Source: Prolixibacteraceae bacterium (lineage in GTDB: Bacteria; Bacteroidota; Bacteroidia; Bacteroidales; Prolixibacteraceae). From it: a stretch of DNA of 35,937 nt. Below are positions 34,106 to 35,937 of this stretch, in pieces (position 1 is the first letter of the stretch; every line of letters starts with the position of its first letter). The stretch covers positions 1-35,937 of the forward strand of contig CANJNY010000038.1 in assembly GCA_947475715.1 (NCBI GenBank), written 5' to 3'. A program made the position numbers and the translations under genes. The notes below the pieces were generated by a model that was not told the origin of the DNA, did not search any database, and saw only the letters and a list, made by a program, of their open reading frames with translations.

Positions 34106-35110
34106 CTACCTGACAATTTTCACCACCGCCGACATACCCGACAGTATTCGGAAAGCCCGAAGTTTCTTACCATCTTTTACCCCATCGATCGAGATTTTTA
34201 TTTGAACACGCTGGGTCACTTTTGTAAAATTACCGGAGGCATTGCTAGCCGGAATCAACGAAAACTGGGACGCAGTATTGGATCCGATCTCAATAATCTT
34301 ACCCGTAAAGGTAACGCCGGGATAGGTATCCAGCGAAAAGAAGCAGGGTTGCCCAGGATTGAGATTTTGCAGTTTTGTCTCCTCGAGGAACACGCTGATC
34401 CATAATTTCCGGTCATTAACAATCGTAAAAATTGACTGGCCAGCCTGGGCAATGTCACCCGGAAGCAACCACCGTTTCCCGACAACACCATTTATAGGCG
34501 AATAAAGCCGTGTATTATTGATCTGAATCTGGATCACATCAATCTGAGCATCGGCACTTTCGACAGATGCCTGCATTGTTTTGATCATTGAACCCGATAC
34601 CTTCGACTGAGAATGGTCTGCCTCCAATTGAGCAAGGGCAGTTTCCTGAGCCTTCTTTGCATGATCAAACTGCTCTCTGGCAATCATATCGCGCTTGAGC
34701 TGGCTCTTTGCACGGTCAAAATCCCCCTGCACTTTGCTCAGATTAATTTCCTGTACTGCCGTATTTTTCAGATCAAACTGATATTTTGCCTCAGCCTGCG
34801 CAACAGCAGCCTGAGCCTGCATTTTAGCCGCAATCGCCACGTTCTTCTGTGCAATCAGATCGGTACTGTCAAGAACTACAATTAATTGTCCTCTCCGAAC
34901 AGAATCACCCTCCTCCACAAAGAGCTGATTAATCCTACCCAATGTTTTTGAACTGATTGCGACGTTATCAGCCTCAACATGTGCATCATCGGTATTTATG
35001 TACTTTGAGTAGTCGATATACCAATACGTACCACCACCAACAATCAGTAAAATAATCAGCAGCAAAGGAATATAGACTTTCCCGCTTTTCTCTTTTTTTA
35101 CCTTTTCCAT
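34106..35110 (-). CDS. HlyD/EmrA-type membrane fusion protein
   Basis: 334 residues from ATG 35110, which has GGAAGGG about 8-14 bases before it; the frame is open upstream to 35383, but the longer form would put 50-90 extra residues before the membrane anchor. One TM helix (about 12-31) is followed by TDDAHVEADNVAISSKTLGR, the lipoyl-type half motif of EmrA-like proteins, then FVEEGDSVRRGQLIVVLDS, a coiled-coil hairpin rich in Ala, Gln and Lys (about 85-195), the second lipoyl half (LYSPINGVVGKRWLLPGDI) and a beta-barrel domain. Such proteins link an inner-membrane pump (usually a DHA2 MFS) to a TolC channel. No pump or TolC gene lies in the visible downstream DNA. Confidence 0.85.
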   Translation of the reverse strand: MEKVKKEKSGKVYIPLLLIILLIVGGGTYWYIDYSKYINTDDAHVEADNVAISSKTLGRINQLFVEEGDSVRRGQLIVVLDSTDLIAQKNVAIAAKMQAQAAVAQAEAKYQFDLKNTAVQEINLSKVQGDFDRAKSQLKRDMIAREQFDHAKKAQETALAQLEADHSQSKVSGSMIKTMQASVESADAQIDVIQIQINNTRLYSPINGVVGKRWLLPGDIAQAGQSIFTIVNDRKLWISVFLEETKLQNLNPGQPCFFSLDTYPGVTFTGKIIEIGSNTASQFSLIPASNASGNFTKVTQRVQIKISIDGVKDGKKLRAFRILSGMSAVVKIVR

Positions 35111-35415
35111 AAATATCCCTTCCGATTTATTTAAAAAATTTTCTACCCTATTCAATCCCTGTTGCAATTCTTTATTCTTCTCTTTGGATAAGATCGAAAT
35201 CAGAATATTCTTCATCTGTTGCGATGCTTTCGAAAGTTGCTCCAATTCATCCTCACTAAGCACAACCAGCTTATCTTTCAGATTTAGGCTAAGTGCCTTT
35301 TTAAGCGCGTCAAAATAAGATATATTTTGTAGCAGTTGACCCCAGGAAAAATATCTCTAGAATCTTTCCATAAAGGCTGATTTCAATATAGAATCTTTGT
35401 AAATATAACTACCCT
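35111..35415 (-). other. In-frame upstream extension, possible remnant of a regulator
   Basis: Between the stop of the DUF4143 gene and the HlyD start the minus strand stays open in the HlyD frame up to TGA 35384. It reads YFDALKKALSLNLKDKLVVL then SEDELEQLSKASQQMKNILI and a helical tail. LSEDELEQL-type helices are common at the end of MarR repressors, which often head EmrA operons, so this may be a truncated marR fused by loss of its stop. It could equally be a longer N-terminus of HlyD. Confidence 0.25.
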
Positions 35416-35937
35416 TTAAAAAATCCAGGGATAGACGATATTTCCCAGATCTACGGGTGTATTACTGATCACAAACTGCCTGGTAATTCCGATATTTCCG
35501 GCAAGCTTTTGTAGTTTTTTAAAATCCGATTCAATTGCTTTTTGTTTTACTTCAAATGCGATCTCCTTATTAAGGATAAAATCTATTTCGGCAGTGTTCC
35601 TTTTATTGTAAAAGCACAAATCTCCATAATAGCCTAATTGATTTGCGATTGCAGATTCAAGAAGTTGACCGTTGGTTACCTTTGCCACAAGATTGAGTAT
35701 ACCGGTATCAGAAAAATAAACCTTTTTCCCTCCTGCCACACTTCGGTCAATGCTCTGAGCATATCGGGGAAGGAGCCTTAGGAAAAAGACACTTTCGAGA
35801 AATTCGAGATAATTATACATCTTAACCCTGTTGACTCCGAGCTCAGAGGAGAGTTTCGTAATATCGAGCAGATTGCCGTTTCTGACTGCAAGTAACAAAA
35901 TCAAGTCTCTTAATTCTCTGACATCCTTTAATTCGGA
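35416..35937 (-). CDS. DUF4143 ATPase, C-terminal part (5' partial)
   Basis: The frame runs out at the right edge, so the Walker A part is outside the window; TTG 35904 is probably internal. Visible residues (about 173) include a winged-helix segment (LSSELGVNRVKMYNYLEFLE), FFLRLLPRYAQSIDRSVAGG, KKVYFSDTGILNLVA and the nuclease-like end NTAEIDFILNKEIAFEVKQK. It belongs to the same family as the pseudogene at 14138 but is not a close copy. These ATPases are widespread in Bacteroidota, often near mobile DNA, with no firm role. Confidence 0.8.
   Translation of the reverse strand, partial: SELKDVRELRDLILLLAVRNGNLLDITKLSSELGVNRVKMYNYLEFLESVFFLRLLPRYAQSIDRSVAGGKKVYFSDTGILNLVAKVTNGQLLESAIANQLGYYGDLCFYNKRNTAEIDFILNKEIAFEVKQKAIESDFKKLQKLAGNIGITRQFVISNTPVDLGNIVYPWIF

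Overview
The window looks like a Bacteroidota chromosome, most likely a Bacteroidales or Marinilabiliales-type glycan degrader. The evidence is: a C-terminal domain typical of type IX secretion cargo on the first protein; several matches to the Bacteroidota -7 box TAnnTTTG (13026, 14087, 16328, 18745, 31554); DUF4402 pilin-like and usher genes of the Bacteroidota kind; a DUF5020 protein; and a FucP-type sugar permease among glycoside hydrolases. The genus cannot be named from what is visible.

Region 1 (1-7922) is a surface-structure locus on the plus strand. A large repeat-rich secreted protein, cut by the window start, is followed by a DUF4402 pilin-like subunit, a PapD-like periplasmic chaperone, a second cysteine-containing DUF4402 subunit and a 900-residue outer-membrane usher. 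Together these form a chaperone-usher-like fibre assembly pathway. A hairpin after the first subunit and a 426-base spacer full of short repeats break up the operon.

Region 2 (7923-13009) holds degenerate DUF559 genes beside a palindromic repeat, a relic of a second chaperone gene, an orphan NtrC-type response regulator (minus strand), and a DUF5020 outer-membrane-type protein paired with a purine-type NCS2 permease, ending in a strong terminator.

Region 3 (13026-16510) is a tRNA-Val gene followed by about 3.4 kb of decayed accessory DNA: a frameshifted GIY-YIG gene, an AAA/DUF4143 ATPase gene with three in-frame amber stops, a second copy of the tRNA 3' end followed by a terminator, and a broken AbiE-type toxin-antitoxin pair. 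A 19-bp direct repeat lies at both ends.

Region 4 (16572-33790) is a glycan-use locus without SusC/SusD genes: a GH36-like alpha-galactosidase-type enzyme, a three-domain 960-residue protein, a GH16 enzyme, a FucP-like permease, a lipoprotein, a uroporphyrinogen-decarboxylase-like protein, two GH29 alpha-L-fucosidases, a ROK kinase fused to a MurQ-type etherase domain, and a DUF4838 protein. Most enzymes carry export signals. The permease, the UroD-like protein and the ROK-MurQ fusion would act at or inside the inner membrane. The likely job is stripping fucose and galactose from a complex glycan and importing the products. Short inverted repeats of one family sit between several of these genes.

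Region 5 (33791-35937) carries a HlyD/EmrA-type membrane fusion protein without its usual pump partner in view, and the C-terminal part of a second DUF4143 ATPase cut by the window end.
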